64,000 nt of DNA, taken from assembly GCF_000746525.1 (NCBI RefSeq), contig NZ_CP009048.1, forward strand, positions 664,001-728,000, written 5' to 3'. Positions 25,048-34,353 of this stretch are shown in pieces (position 1 is the first letter of the stretch; each line of letters starts with the position of its first letter). Source of the stretch: Pseudomonas alkylphenolica. GTDB lineage: Bacteria > Pseudomonadota > Gammaproteobacteria > Pseudomonadales > Pseudomonadaceae. The position numbers and the translations under genes were made by a program. Below the pieces are notes generated by a model. That model was not told the origin of the DNA. It ran no database searches and saw only the letters and a program-made list of their open reading frames with translations.

Positions 25048-26778
25048 TTAGTGGGTACTGGCATTTTTTGCATGTCCAGTCTGCTTGTCCGCGTTGCTCT
25101 GCAACGCTTTGCGTGCCTGTTGCTGGCGCAGTCGCTGCCAGTGTGCGAGGACCTCGGCGGGCGCCCAGATCTGCGGCTCGGACGCTTCGAATCCTTCTGC
25201 CGATTCGCGTTCGGCAACGCTGGCGCTGGCCAGCTCGAAGGCCTGGCTCAGGTTGTCGGTCTGGTTCAGGGCCTGGGCAAACAACGCGTCACCGAAATAG
25301 GTGAAGTCGGCCTCTTCAGAGCAGCCAAATGATACGCGGTCTGCGCGTGAGGCCGTCATGATCAGGGTCATGTTGTCCTTGAGTGCGTCGATGTAGCCCC
25401 CGGAATAGCAGGCGGAGATGACGATCACCTTGTGGCGATCTTTTAATGGCGCCAAGGCACTGGCCAGGGCGTCGGCGGGCAGGTCGGCCAGTTGCATGCG
25501 CGGCAGGTCCAGCACCAGTTCGTGCTCGTGGCTGCCATGGCTGGTCAGGTAGATGAACACCAGGTCTTCGGGGCCGCTACGTTCGGCCAGGGTTTGCGCC
25601 GCCCGGGCAAGGTTCTCGCGGGTGGCCAGCGCGCGATCATCCAGATGGTCGCGGTGGTTGACCAGGTTGATCTGGCCTACTGCGCCAAAGCGACTCTTGA
25701 GCAAGTTGCTGACATAGTCGGCTTCGCGCAGAAACACGCTTTGCTTGCCGTCGCCAGCCAGGGCCAGGCTGTACAGTTCGATTTCCGGCGTCGAGGCCGG
25801 CACCTTGGCCAGGGCCTGTTCCAGCAGGCGACCTTGATTGAGCAAGGCCAGCTCCAGTGGATCAGGCAACAGGCGGCCCTGTTCGTCACGCACGCGCTGG
25901 CCATTGACCCAGTAACCACTCTGGCTGCTGCCATCGCTCAAGGTCAGACGGCCAGGCCCCTGGTAGGTGTCGTTTTCGAAACCGCCGACGTAGAGGCTGC
26001 CGTCCGCCAGTTGCAGGCGGCCCTTGCCGGAAAAGCGCCAATCGACAAAGTTGCCCTTGTAGTGACTGCCGTCTGCGCCGATCAGCTCACCCTTGCCGTT
26101 GAGCGTGCCGTCCTTGAACTGACCGATCCAGACATCACCGTCGGTACTTTCGTAACGACCGCGGCCTTCCAGGTGATTGTCACGAAAGGCGCCGATGTAC
26201 TGGTCGCCTTCGGCGCTATTGAAGGTGCCGCTGCCTTCGAGCTGACCGTTGACGAAGCGACCGCTGAACTGGTTGCCGCTGGCGTCGCTGCGGATGCCTT
26301 CGCCATTGGGTTTGCCGCGGGCAAACAGGCCCTGGTACTGGCTGCCGTCGGCCAGTTCCAGATGCCCGGCGCCATTGTATTGGTCGTCCTTGAACTGGCC
26401 GCGGTACAACAGGCCGGTTTCTTTCAGGGTGCCTTCGCCATCGCGGCGGCCCAGCTTGAAGCCACCGGTGTAGCTGCTGCCCTGTGTCTTCAGGGTGCCC
26501 AGGCCATGGAACAGGCCCTGCTGGAACTGGCCACGGTAGACCTCGCCATTGCTGCCATGCCACTCGCCCTGGCCATGCCACTGGCCATTATGGAAGTTGC
26601 CGGCGTACCAGCTGCCGTTGGGGTAATCGATGCGCCCTTCGCCTTGCAGCAGGCCATCGACGACCTGGCCCCGGAAGCGGCCGCCATCGGGCAGGCGGGC
26701 ATCAGGTGGAGACAGCGGTTCGCCATCGCCACAGGCGGCGAGCAGCAAGGTCAGGGCAAGGGGAACAAGTGGGCGCAT
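25048..26778 (-). CDS. Lipoprotein with MORN repeats and a caspase-like (C13) peptidase domain
   Basis: 576 aa. It has a lipobox signal (LALTLLLAACGDG), then eleven complete and one partial MORN repeats of about 23 residues (pattern GxxYxGxFxxGxxxGxGxxxxxDG, residues ~30-290). The C-terminal clan CD cysteine peptidase domain is of C13 (legumain-like) type, with the His in TSHGSHEHEL (~417) and the Cys in ISACYSGGYID (~458), so the dyad is intact. Lipidation suggests it is anchored in the envelope facing the periplasm. Substrate unknown. ATG 26778 starts the signal peptide; a longer frame begins at 26817. Confidence 0.85.
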   Translation of the reverse strand: MRPLVPLALTLLLAACGDGEPLSPPDARLPDGGRFRGQVVDGLLQGEGRIDYPNGSWYAGNFHNGQWHGQGEWHGSNGEVYRGQFQQGLFHGLGTLKTQGSSYTGGFKLGRRDGEGTLKETGLLYRGQFKDDQYNGAGHLELADGSQYQGLFARGKPNGEGIRSDASGNQFSGRFVNGQLEGSGTFNSAEGDQYIGAFRDNHLEGRGRYESTDGDVWIGQFKDGTLNGKGELIGADGSHYKGNFVDWRFSGKGRLQLADGSLYVGGFENDTYQGPGRLTLSDGSSQSGYWVNGQRVRDEQGRLLPDPLELALLNQGRLLEQALAKVPASTPEIELYSLALAGDGKQSVFLREADYVSNLLKSRFGAVGQINLVNHRDHLDDRALATRENLARAAQTLAERSGPEDLVFIYLTSHGSHEHELVLDLPRMQLADLPADALASALAPLKDRHKVIVISACYSGGYIDALKDNMTLIMTASRADRVSFGCSEEADFTYFGDALFAQALNQTDNLSQAFELASASVAERESAEGFEASEPQIWAPAEVLAHWQRLRQQQARKALQSNADKQTGHAKNASTH

Positions 26779-26827
26779 GACGGGGTCCGGACGGGTAAGG
26801 CCCCGAGTATGCCGCACAATGTGCAGG

Positions 26828-26854
26828 CTGAAACAGCCGCAGAGGCTGTTTCAG
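26828..26854 (-). terminator. Hairpin downstream of the MaoC gene
   Basis: CTGAAACAGCC and GGCTGTTTCAG form a perfect 11-bp stem with a GCAGA loop, 12 bases after the MaoC stop. No T run follows on the minus strand, so it may mainly stabilise the 3' end. Confidence 0.55.
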
Positions 26855-26866
26855 TGCAGGGTGGCC

Positions 26867-27322
26867 TCAGACGAAGCAGAGTGTCAGCGGCTCGGCAATA
26901 TAGGCGGGCTTTTCCTGGCCGTCGATTTCCAGGGTGGCGGTGAATTTGAGCAGCCATTGGCCGGGCTTTTTCTCGAAGGCTTCGCTCAGGTCAACTTTAA
27001 GGCGGACCTTGCTGTCGACTTTGACCGGCTGGATGAAACGCACGCTGTCCAGGCCATAGTTGACGACCATCTTCAGACCTTCAGGCAGGACCAGGATGTC
27101 TTCCATCAGCTTGGGGATCAGCGACAGGGTGAGAAAACCGTGAGCGATGGTGCTGCCAAATGGCGTTTTTGCCGCCTTCTCCGGGTCCACATGAATGAAC
27201 TGGAAGTCGCCAGTGGCTTCAGCAAACAGGTTGATGCGCTCTTGATCGATGGTCAGCCATTCGGAACGTCCCAGTTCCTTTCCAACGTACTGCGACAGCT
27301 CTGCAACAGGTACAAAGGGCAT
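26867..27322 (-). CDS. MaoC family dehydratase
   Basis: 151 aa, a hot-dog fold hydratase. The hydratase-2 signature is present: INLFAEATGDFQFIHVDPEK, followed by FGSTIAHGFLTLSLIP, with the Asp/His pair intact. Such enzymes hydrate enoyl-CoA thioesters. The substrate is unknown. It starts at ATG 27322 and is transcribed away from the LrgA/LrgB genes. The 170-base gap to the right should carry both promoters. Confidence 0.88.
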   Translation of the reverse strand: MPFVPVAELSQYVGKELGRSEWLTIDQERINLFAEATGDFQFIHVDPEKAAKTPFGSTIAHGFLTLSLIPKLMEDILVLPEGLKMVVNYGLDSVRFIQPVKVDSKVRLKVDLSEAFEKKPGQWLLKFTATLEIDGQEKPAYIAEPLTLCFV

Positions 27323-27491
27323 TGTGACTCTCCAGGTGATTTTTGGTTTTCTTATGATTTCGGCAGATTCGAAAGACTAAGATCAGCACGCCTGCACAAA
27401 GCGGTCAAGTCGCCATGTTTTCGGCGAATATCAGGTTATAGGCAAGTCGTTAGCGTGCTTATAATGGCCGCCAGGCCTGAAGGAGATAGTT

Positions 27492-27854
27492 ATGCTGTTG
27501 CGTGGTTTGACCTGGCTGGTGTTGTTTCAATTGCTTGGGACGGCAATCAATCACTTGTTTGTGCCCATCTTGCCCGGGCCGATCATCGGCCTGTTACTGC
27601 TGCTGGTGTTCCTCATGGTGCGCGGTGAAGTGGGTGCGCCGCTGAGCGAGGCGGCCAATAGCCTGTTGCGCTACCTGCCTTTGCTGCTGGTGCCGCCAGC
27701 GGTGGGGGTGATGGTCTACGCCGCGGATATCGCGGCGGACTTCTGGGCCATCGTCGGTGCCCTGGTGATTTCGGCGTTGGTTACCCTGGCCTTCGTCGGG
27801 GTGCTGATGCAAAAGCTCATCGCCCGTCAGACCAAGCGTGAGGAACAGCCATGA
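27492..27854 (+). CDS. LrgA/CidA family holin-like protein
   Basis: 120 aa, four predicted membrane helices. LFVPILPGPIIGLLLLLVFL is the family signature (PGxxxGLxLL). LrgA/CidA proteins are holin-like membrane proteins linked to control of murein hydrolases and pyruvate or glycolate movement. AAGGAGA precedes the ATG. It overlaps the LrgB gene by four bases. Confidence 0.88.
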   Translation: MLLRGLTWLVLFQLLGTAINHLFVPILPGPIIGLLLLLVFLMVRGEVGAPLSEAANSLLRYLPLLLVPPAVGVMVYAADIAADFWAIVGALVISALVTLAFVGVLMQKLIARQTKREEQP

Positions 27855-28567
27855 GCCTGGACTGGAGCGGCGCACTGGGCGCGGTCATTCACCATCCATT
27901 GTTCGGGATCGGCATCACCCTGGGGGCGTACCAGCTGGTGCTGGCGGCCTATGAAAAGACCCGCTGGATTTTCCTCCAGCCGGTACTGGTGTCGATGCTG
28001 GTCGTCATTGGCGTACTCCTCGCCTGTGGCCTGACTTACAGCGAGTACCGCAAAAGTACCGAGATCATGAGTATCCTTCTCGGGCCGGCGACGGTGGCGC
28101 TGGCGGTGCCGCTTTATCTCAATCTGCGGCGGATTCGCCAGCTGTTCTGGCCGACCTTTACTACGCTGGTAATCGGAGGGATCGTCGCGACGGGCGCTTG
28201 TCTGCTGCTGGGCTGGTGGTTTGGCGCCGAGCACATGATCCTGATGACCATGGCACCCAAGTCGGTGACTTCGCCGATCGCCATGCTGGTGGCCGAGCAG
28301 ATCGGTGGCGTGGCCGCCCTGGCGGCGGTGTTTGTGTTGATCACCGGGGTGATTGGCGCAATCTTCGGCCCTGGCTTGTTGTCGCGCTGTGGTGTGCACA
28401 GCCCGGAGGCGCGGGGCATGGCACTGGGTGTAACCGCTCACGCAGTGGGCACTTCGGTGGCCCTGCAGGAAAGTGATGAATGCGGGGCCTTTGCGGCCCT
28501 GGCGATGAGCCTGATGGGCGTTGCCACGGCGGTGTTCCTGCCGCTGGCGGTCAGCCTGGTTGCTTGA
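27851..28567 (+). CDS. LrgB/CidB family membrane protein
   Basis: 238 aa, several membrane helices. LLGPATVALAVPLYLNL and the conserved MTMAPKSVTSPIAMLVAEQI are LrgB family blocks, as is ARGMALGVTAHAVGTSVALQ. It works with the LrgA partner encoded just upstream, with overlapping stop and start. Confidence 0.92.
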   Translation: MSLDWSGALGAVIHHPLFGIGITLGAYQLVLAAYEKTRWIFLQPVLVSMLVVIGVLLACGLTYSEYRKSTEIMSILLGPATVALAVPLYLNLRRIRQLFWPTFTTLVIGGIVATGACLLLGWWFGAEHMILMTMAPKSVTSPIAMLVAEQIGGVAALAAVFVLITGVIGAIFGPGLLSRCGVHSPEARGMALGVTAHAVGTSVALQESDECGAFAALAMSLMGVATAVFLPLAVSLVA

Positions 28568-28576
28568 GGAGTAGCA

Positions 28577-29167
28577 ATGACCTTACCGCTGTTTCCGCTC
28601 AATACCGTGTTGTTTCCAGGTTGCTTTCTCGATCTGCAGATTTTCGAGGCGCGCTACCTGGACATGATCGGCCGCTGCATGAAGCGGGGTGGCGGTTTTG
28701 GTGTTGTCTGCATACTTGACGGCGAGCAGGTCGGCAGGGCACCGACGGGCTTTTCGCAGATAGGTTGTGAGGCTGTGATCCGCGATTTTCAGCAGCAGGA
28801 CAACGGCCTGCTCGGCATTCGTGTCGAGGGCACCCGGCGTTTTCGCGTCGGGCCTTTCGAGGTGCAGAAGGATCAGTTGCTGGTCGCCGATGTGTCCTGG
28901 CTGCCAGAGGGGGACGACCTGCCGCTGACGGATGACCATCATGACTTGCTGGCGCTGTTGCAAGCGCTCGGCGAGCATCCGATGGTGGAGGCGCTGGGCA
29001 TGCCGGTGACGGTCACAGGCCAGCAGGCACTGGCCAACCAGTTGGCTTACCTGCTGCCCTTTGTCGAAGAGGACAAGCTCGACCTGCTGGCCATCGATTC
29101 ACCTCGGCAACGCCTGGACGCTATCCAGGCATTGCTCGATCGGCTGCAAGGCGAGTTGTTCGCCTGA
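28577..29167 (+). CDS. LON-N-domain protein
   Basis: 196 aa, a stand-alone Lon substrate-binding (PUA-like) domain without ATPase or protease parts. It starts LPLFPLNTVLFPGCFLDLQI and EARYLDMIGRCM follows, both typical. Function unknown; it might bind unfolded proteins. It follows LrgB by nine bases in the same direction. Confidence 0.88.
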   Translation: MTLPLFPLNTVLFPGCFLDLQIFEARYLDMIGRCMKRGGGFGVVCILDGEQVGRAPTGFSQIGCEAVIRDFQQQDNGLLGIRVEGTRRFRVGPFEVQKDQLLVADVSWLPEGDDLPLTDDHHDLLALLQALGEHPMVEALGMPVTVTGQQALANQLAYLLPFVEEDKLDLLAIDSPRQRLDAIQALLDRLQGELFA

Positions 29168-29171
29168 ACCC

Positions 29172-30488
29172 TCAGTACTGATAACGCATCAGGGCATGTG
29201 GCAGCGAATGCAAGCTGAAGAACGCCAGTAGCGCCACGCACGCCGGCAGAATCAACCACCAGACTTTCAGTGGCAGGGCGGTGATCGGCTCGCGGTGCTG
29301 GATCAGCGTCAGGCTGGTGGCACAGATACAGCAGGCGAGCATGGCCCCGGCGAGGATATCGGTTGGCCAGTGCGCGCCCAGGTAGACCCTCGACAACGCA
29401 ATGGCCAGCGCCGGCAAACACCCCAGCAGGATCCAGGTCAGGCGCATGCGCGCCGGCTGGCCGCGTCCGGCCAGTACCGCCAGCACCAGGAAAAACGCGA
29501 AGGCTGCCGAGCTGTGGCCGCTGGGCATGCTGTAGGTGGTCAAGGGGTCGGTCAGTACTTCCGGGCGGGCGCGGGCGAACAGCCATTTCAGGCTGCCATT
29601 GGCCAGGGCCGTACCGATCAGGGTGGTACCGGCAAAGATCGCCGGACGCCATTGACGTGCCAGTAACAACAGGCCGGTCAGTAAACCACCGAGGAAGAAC
29701 TGGGTACGAAAATCACCCATGCGCGTGATCAGTACCACGCTGCCATCGATGACATTGCTGCGATGTTCCTGGATCAGGGTCATCAAGCCCTGGTCGAATT
29801 CATGCAGATACGGCCAGCCGAGAAACAATGCGGCCAAAGCCACCAGGCTGAGCAGGGCGATGACCCGGGTGCCACCACGCAGGCTGCGCAAGCTGCAGTT
29901 GATGCTGACCCCGAGCAGCAGCGCCAGGCCTGCGCTAATCAGCCCGGCATCCAGCCAGAAGCCTTCGGGGAGCGGCAAGCGCATCGCCGCGCCAGTGGCC
30001 CAGCCCGGCAGCAGGTACGCAACCGACCAACCGGCACCGGCCAGCAGGCTGACGGCGATAAAGCGTGGTAGGGGCATGTCGAACATGCCGGCGACCATCG
30101 GCAGCATCGGCCGCAGCGGGCCGATGAAGCGACCGACCAGCAGGCTGGCGATGCCGTAGCGCTGGAAATAGGTCTCAGCGCCGCCGATCCATTCCGGATG
30201 ATGACGTAACAGCGGCAGGCGCCGGATGTTCTGATGAAACTTGCGCCCCAGGGTGTAGGAGATGGCGTCACCCAGCAGGCCGCCAAGGAATCCCAGCAAC
30301 AGGGTTTCGCCGAGTGGCAGGGCACCGCTGCCGGCCAGTACGGCCACGCCGAACAGCAACACGGTCCCCGGCACGATGATCCCGGCGATGGCCAGGCACT
30401 CCACGCAGGCCACCAGAAAAATCGCCAAGCCAAGCCATTGCGGGTTGGCGCCAAGCCAACCGGTCAGGCTGTCGAGCCATTGGCCCAT
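29172..30488 (-). CDS. DedA-PAP2 fusion membrane phosphatase
   Basis: 438 aa. Residues 1-165 are a DedA/VTT domain (ECLAIAGIIVPGTVLLFGVA; VGRFIGPLRPMLPMVAGM). The rest is a PAP2 phosphatase with KWLFARARPE, SMPSGHSSAAF and SRVYLGAHWPTDI, so the KxxxxxxRP / PSGH / SRxxxxxHxxxD triad is complete. It probably removes phosphate from a lipid phosphate, such as undecaprenyl or phosphatidyl derivatives, while the DedA part may handle lipid movement. Four bases separate it from the glycosylase gene, so the two are probably co-transcribed. Confidence 0.9.
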   Translation of the reverse strand: MGQWLDSLTGWLGANPQWLGLAIFLVACVECLAIAGIIVPGTVLLFGVAVLAGSGALPLGETLLLGFLGGLLGDAISYTLGRKFHQNIRRLPLLRHHPEWIGGAETYFQRYGIASLLVGRFIGPLRPMLPMVAGMFDMPLPRFIAVSLLAGAGWSVAYLLPGWATGAAMRLPLPEGFWLDAGLISAGLALLLGVSINCSLRSLRGGTRVIALLSLVALAALFLGWPYLHEFDQGLMTLIQEHRSNVIDGSVVLITRMGDFRTQFFLGGLLTGLLLLARQWRPAIFAGTTLIGTALANGSLKWLFARARPEVLTDPLTTYSMPSGHSSAAFAFFLVLAVLAGRGQPARMRLTWILLGCLPALAIALSRVYLGAHWPTDILAGAMLACCICATSLTLIQHREPITALPLKVWWLILPACVALLAFFSLHSLPHALMRYQY

Positions 30489-30492
30489 CGTG

Positions 30493-31185
30493 TCAGTTTC
30501 CTTGTGTCAGTAGAAAGTAGTCCCGGCCTTCGACTTGGCCCCGGCGCAGCGGGTTCCGTGTGCAATGGCGGGCAAAGTCGGCATCGACAAAACGGTAGGG
30601 CAGATGTTCGTCGCGGCCATGGGGAATGCCCAGGCGGGCGGCCTGAATAATGTGTTTCACGTTGATACCGCAGTCTTCGACAAACAGTTGCTCGGGGTCG
30701 AAGCGTTTGCCGTCCCAGTGCGGCACTTTCAGGCCCAGAGCCTTGCACAGCAGCGTCTGCCCGGCGCACAGGCGTTCGGCAGGACGGGCCTGGCCGCTGG
30801 CGTCGGGGTTGTTCAGTTGCATCTGCGCCAGGCTGTTGTCGTCGCTGATGGCGTCGACGAACGGATAGGCCGACTTGATCAGCACGGCATTGCCCGGGCC
30901 ATGGGCGCTGAAGTTCAACGAGTCGCCGCCGCGCGCGTAGTACATATAGATATGCCCGCCATCGAGGAACAGCGCTTTGCGCTTTTCGGTGTAGCCGAGC
31001 GACGCGTGGCTGCCTTTGTCGCTCAGGTAATAGGCCTCGGTCTCGATGATCCGCGCGGCCAGCCAGTACGGGCCGTGACGGTGGCGGATGACCTTGCCCA
31101 GCAGGGCTTTGGCCAGTTCCTGGGCGTCGCGGTCGAAGAAGCTGTCGGGCAGGGCCTGGGACGGGCAGGGGGCTGAGTCTGGCAT
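30493..31185 (-). CDS. DNA-3-methyladenine glycosylase (AAG type)
   Basis: 230 aa, the AAG/MPG fold. It removes alkylated purines from DNA, starting base-excision repair. Blocks: LAARIIETEAYYLSDKGSHA (with the catalytic Glu), GGHIYMYYARGGDSLNF, GPGNAVLIKSAYPF and LCAGQTLLCKALGL. Family type differs from E. coli Tag and AlkA. It lies four bases upstream of the DedA-PAP2 gene. Confidence 0.88.
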   Translation of the reverse strand: MPDSAPCPSQALPDSFFDRDAQELAKALLGKVIRHRHGPYWLAARIIETEAYYLSDKGSHASLGYTEKRKALFLDGGHIYMYYARGGDSLNFSAHGPGNAVLIKSAYPFVDAISDDNSLAQMQLNNPDASGQARPAERLCAGQTLLCKALGLKVPHWDGKRFDPEQLFVEDCGINVKHIIQAARLGIPHGRDEHLPYRFVDADFARHCTRNPLRRGQVEGRDYFLLTQGN

Positions 31186-31261
31186 GCGGGCGAATTCGCG
31201 GTGGTCAGGGCGGCGATGATAGCAATTTCTGGCTTAATCGATGCTGAACAGCTGCCAGGGA

Positions 31262-31318
31262 CCTTATCGCGGGGCAAGCCCGCTCCCACTGTGGGAGCGG
31301 GCTTGCCCCGCGATAAGG
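31262..31318. repeat. Perfect REP palindrome
   Basis: Two 28-base arms are perfectly complementary with a single-base centre (CCTTATCGCGGGGCAAGCCC... left; its complement right). It sits between the divergent glycosylase and proA genes, upstream of the proA promoter. Confidence 0.9.
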
Positions 31319-31392
31319 GTGGATTGGCCATTGTATGAACACTGTTTTCGACCATCCGCCTGTCACCGCTGGGCGTGGGGCGACGTGCCAGT

Positions 31393-31398
31393 TATAAT
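31393..31398 (+). promoter_or_regulatory. -10 box of the proA promoter
   Basis: A perfect TATAAT lies 34 bases before the proA start. The -35 region (around 31370) is a poor match. Confidence 0.5.
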
Positions 31399-31432
31399 CA
31401 GCCGATTTCCCCTTCGCCAAGACACTGAACCC

Positions 31433-32704
31433 ATGACTGAGTCCGTTCTTGACTACATGACCCGCCTGGGTCGCGCCGCCCGTGAAGCTGCCCGCGTCAT
31501 CGCCCGCGCCAGTACCGCGCAGAAGAACCGTGCGCTGCAGGCCGCGGCCAATGCCCTGGACGCCGCGCGCGCCGAGCTGTCTGCCGCCAATGAACTGGAC
31601 CTGGCCGCTGGTCGCGCCAATGGTCTGGAGCCAGCCATGCTTGAGCGCCTGGCGCTGACCCCTGCACGGATCGACGGCATGATCGTCGGCCTGCGCCAGG
31701 TGGCCAGCCTGCCAGATCCGGTCGGGGCGATCCGCGACATGAGCTATCGGCCTTCGGGTATCCAGGTTGGCAAGATGCGCGTGCCGCTGGGCGTGATCGG
31801 GATCATCTACGAGTCGCGGCCGAACGTGACCATTGATGCCGCCAGCCTGTGCCTGAAGTCGGGCAACGCCACCATCCTGCGCGGTGGTTCCGAGGCCATT
31901 CACTCCAACCGCGCCATTGCCGCCTGTATCCAGCGTGGCCTGGCCGAAGCCGGCCTGCCGGCTGCGGTGGTGCAGGTCGTGGAAACCACCGACCGCGAAG
32001 CTGTCGGCGCGCTGATCAGCATGCCCGAGTATGTCGATGTGATCGTGCCGCGCGGTGGCAAGGGCCTGATCGAACGCATCAGCCGTGATGCACGGGTGCC
32101 GGTCATCAAGCATCTGGACGGTATCTGCCACGTTTATGTGGCCGAGCACGCTGAGCTGGACAAAGCCCGACGCATTGCCTTCAACGCCAAAACCTACCGT
32201 TATGGCATTTGCGGGGCGATGGAAACCCTGTTGGTCGATCAGTCGGTCGCGGCAGACTTCCTGCCGGAAATGGCCCGTCAGTTTCGGGAAAAAGGCGTCG
32301 AACTGCGCGGTTGTGAGCGTACCCGCCAGATTATCGATGCCGTGCCGGCCACTGAGGCCGACTGGAGCACCGAGTACCTGGCGGCGATTCTGTCGATCCG
32401 CGTGGTCGACGGTCTGGACCAGGCCATCGAGCACATCAATCATTACGGCTCGCATCACACCGATTCCATCGTCACCGAACATCAGGGTCAGGCCCGGCAG
32501 TTCACTGCCGAGGTCGATTCGTCCTCGGTGATGATCAACACCCCGACCTGCTTTGCCGACGGTTTCGAGTATGGTCTGGGCGCAGAAATCGGTATTTCCA
32601 CCGACAAACTGCATGCCCGCGGCCCGGTCGGCCTGGAAGGCCTGACCTGTGAAAAATACGTGGTGATCGGCGACGGTCAGCTGCGTGGACAGGAGTCGCT
32701 CTGA
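31433..32704 (+). CDS. proA: Gamma-glutamyl phosphate reductase
   Basis: 423 aa. ProA reduces gamma-glutamyl phosphate with NADPH in proline synthesis. Intact blocks are [36 protein letters not shown] and the catalytic Cys in [13 protein letters not shown]. The frame is open back to 31241, but that extension is translated REP sequence; ATG 31433 after the TATAAT is the real start. nadD follows directly, so proA probably leads the nadD-rsfS-rlmH cluster. Confidence 0.95.
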   Translation: MTESVLDYMTRLGRAAREAARVIARASTAQKNRALQAAANALDAARAELSAANELDLAAGRANGLEPAMLERLALTPARIDGMIVGLRQVASLPDPVGAIRDMSYRPSGIQVGKMRVPLGVIGIIYESRPNVTIDAASLCLKSGNATILRGGSEAIHSNRAIAACIQRGLAEAGLPAAVVQVVETTDREAVGALISMPEYVDVIVPRGGKGLIERISRDARVPVIKHLDGICHVYVAEHAELDKARRIAFNAKTYRYGICGAMETLLVDQSVAADFLPEMARQFREKGVELRGCERTRQIIDAVPATEADWSTEYLAAILSIRVVDGLDQAIEHINHYGSHHTDSIVTEHQGQARQFTAEVDSSSVMINTPTCFADGFEYGLGAEIGISTDKLHARGPVGLEGLTCEKYVVIGDGQLRGQESL

Positions 32705-32735
32705 CTTGGCCGAGCGCAAACCGCTCGCTGCAGTC

Positions 32736-33392
32736 ATGACGATGCCGCCCGCCCGGCGCATTGGCGTGCTCGGCGGGACATTCGACCCGGTACACATCGG
32801 CCACTTGCGCAGCGCGCTCGAGGTGGCCGAGGTGCTGGCGCTGGACGAGCTGCGGCTGATGCCCAATGCCCGCCCGCCGCACCGGGGCACGCCGCAGGTA
32901 TCGGCCCAGGACCGCCTGGAAATGGTCCGTTGTGCGGTCGAAGGCGTGCCGACTTTGTCGGTGGATGCGCGAGAACTGGCGCGCGACACGCCGTCGTATA
33001 CCATCGAAACACTGGAACTGATGCGCGCCGAACTGGCCGCTTCGGATCAGCTGTTTCTGCTGCTGGGCTGGGATGCGTTCTGCGGCCTGCCCAGTTGGCA
33101 CCGTTGGGAAGAATTGCTGCAACACTGTCACATCCTGGTGCTGCAACGCCCGGATGCCGACGTCGAGCCACCGGATGCCCTGCGCAACCTGTTGGCCGCA
33201 CGCTCAGTCAGTGACCCGCAGGCCCTGGCAGGGCCTGCGGGACAAATTGCATTCGTCTGGCAGACGCCGCTTGCGGTGTCAGCCACGCAGATCCGACAGC
33301 TGCTGGCCAGCGGCAAGTCGGTGCGGTTTCTGGTGCCGGACGCAGTACTGGCCTACATCGATGCGCACAACCTTTACCGTGCGCCGAACTGA
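32736..33392 (+). CDS. nadD: Nicotinate-mononucleotide adenylyltransferase
   Basis: 218 aa. NadD adenylates nicotinate mononucleotide in NAD synthesis. [20 protein letters not shown] near the start holds the GxFxPxHxGH nucleotidyltransferase motif, and [15 protein letters not shown] near the end holds the ISSTxIR-like motif. Start uncertain: ATG 32736 or 32742 fits the length of the P. aeruginosa enzyme (~214 aa); the open frame extends back into proA. Confidence 0.95.
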   Translation: MTMPPARRIGVLGGTFDPVHIGHLRSALEVAEVLALDELRLMPNARPPHRGTPQVSAQDRLEMVRCAVEGVPTLSVDARELARDTPSYTIETLELMRAELAASDQLFLLLGWDAFCGLPSWHRWEELLQHCHILVLQRPDADVEPPDALRNLLAARSVSDPQALAGPAGQIAFVWQTPLAVSATQIRQLLASGKSVRFLVPDAVLAYIDAHNLYRAPN

Positions 33393-33434
33393 GTGCGCTG
33401 AGCGCCTCATACCTAAGAGTTGAATGAGTTTTAT

Positions 33435-33860
33435 ATGAGCAAGCAAGAAATGATTAAAGGCGAAGAGCTGGTCAAGGTAGCCGTTGCTGCCCTGGAAGAC
33501 GTCAAGGCCCAGGACGTTCTGGTCATCGACGTTCGCGACAAGCAGAGCATCACCGACTACATGATCATCGCCACCGGTACCTCGAACCGTCAGATCGGCG
33601 CGATGCTGGACAAGGTCCGCGAAATGGTCAAAGCCCAGGGCGTGCGCCCGTTGGGTGAAGAAGGCAAAGGCGACAGCGACTGGGTTCTGCTGGACCTGGA
33701 CGACGTTATCGTGCACATGATGACCGCCGCTGCCCGCCAATTCTACGACCTGGAGCGTCTGTGGAAAGGTGCCGAGCAAAGCCGTGCGGCCGATGGTAAG
33801 CACCACAGCCCGGAAAACACCCACGAGTTCTTCGCCAAGCTCAACAAAGACCAGGAATAA
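33435..33860 (+). CDS. rsfS: Ribosome silencing factor
   Basis: 141 aa. RsfS binds ribosomal protein uL14 and blocks subunit joining when nutrients are scarce. DVLVIDVRDKQSITDYMIIA, GTSNRQIGAMLDKV and WVLLDLDDVIVHMM are family blocks. I start at ATG 33435 rather than the upstream TTG 33420. It is followed after nine bases by rlmH, an arrangement common in bacteria. Confidence 0.95.
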   Translation: MSKQEMIKGEELVKVAVAALEDVKAQDVLVIDVRDKQSITDYMIIATGTSNRQIGAMLDKVREMVKAQGVRPLGEEGKGDSDWVLLDLDDVIVHMMTAAARQFYDLERLWKGAEQSRAADGKHHSPENTHEFFAKLNKDQE

Positions 33861-33869
33861 GGAAGCGTC

Positions 33870-34337
33870 GTGCGTCTGCGTTTGATCGCGGTCGGCTCGC
33901 GCATGCCCAAGTGGGTCGAGGACGGCTGGCATGAATATGCCAAGCGCCTGCCCTCGGAGCTGTCGCTGGAGCTGGTGGAGATACCGCTCAACACCCGGGG
34001 CAAGAATGCCGATGTCGCCCGCCTGATTCGTCAGGAGGGCGAGGCCATGCTCGCCAAGGTCCAGCCAGGGGAACGGATTGTCACTCTGGAGGTCCATGGC
34101 AAGCCTTGGAGTACCGAGCAACTGGCGGTCGAGCTGGACCGCTGGCGGCTGGACTCGCGTACCGTGAACTTCATGGTTGGCGGCCCGGAAGGGCTGGCGC
34201 CGGAAGTCTGTGCACGGGCCGAGCAGCGCTGGTCGCTGTCGCCGCTGACCCTGCCGCACCCATTGGTAAGGATACTGATCGGCGAACAGCTGTACCGCGC
34301 CTGGACCGTGTTGTCCGGGCACCCTTACCACAAATGA
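33870..34337 (+). CDS. rlmH: 23S rRNA m3-pseudouridine-1915 methyltransferase
   Basis: 155 aa, the standard length. RlmH methylates pseudouridine 1915 in helix 69 of assembled 70S ribosomes using [23 protein letters not shown] start, the SAM-binding loop [14 protein letters not shown], and [20 protein letters not shown] near the end are conserved. The start is GTG with GGAAG upstream. Confidence 0.96.
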   Translation: MRLRLIAVGSRMPKWVEDGWHEYAKRLPSELSLELVEIPLNTRGKNADVARLIRQEGEAMLAKVQPGERIVTLEVHGKPWSTEQLAVELDRWRLDSRTVNFMVGGPEGLAPEVCARAEQRWSLSPLTLPHPLVRILIGEQLYRAWTVLSGHPYHK

Positions 34338-34353
34338 ACCTGTAAGCCTTTCA

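Noticed and set aside
31262..31318. REP palindromes as CRISPR repeats
   Set aside because: They occur singly or in inverted pairs at scattered sites, with no regular array and no cas genes.
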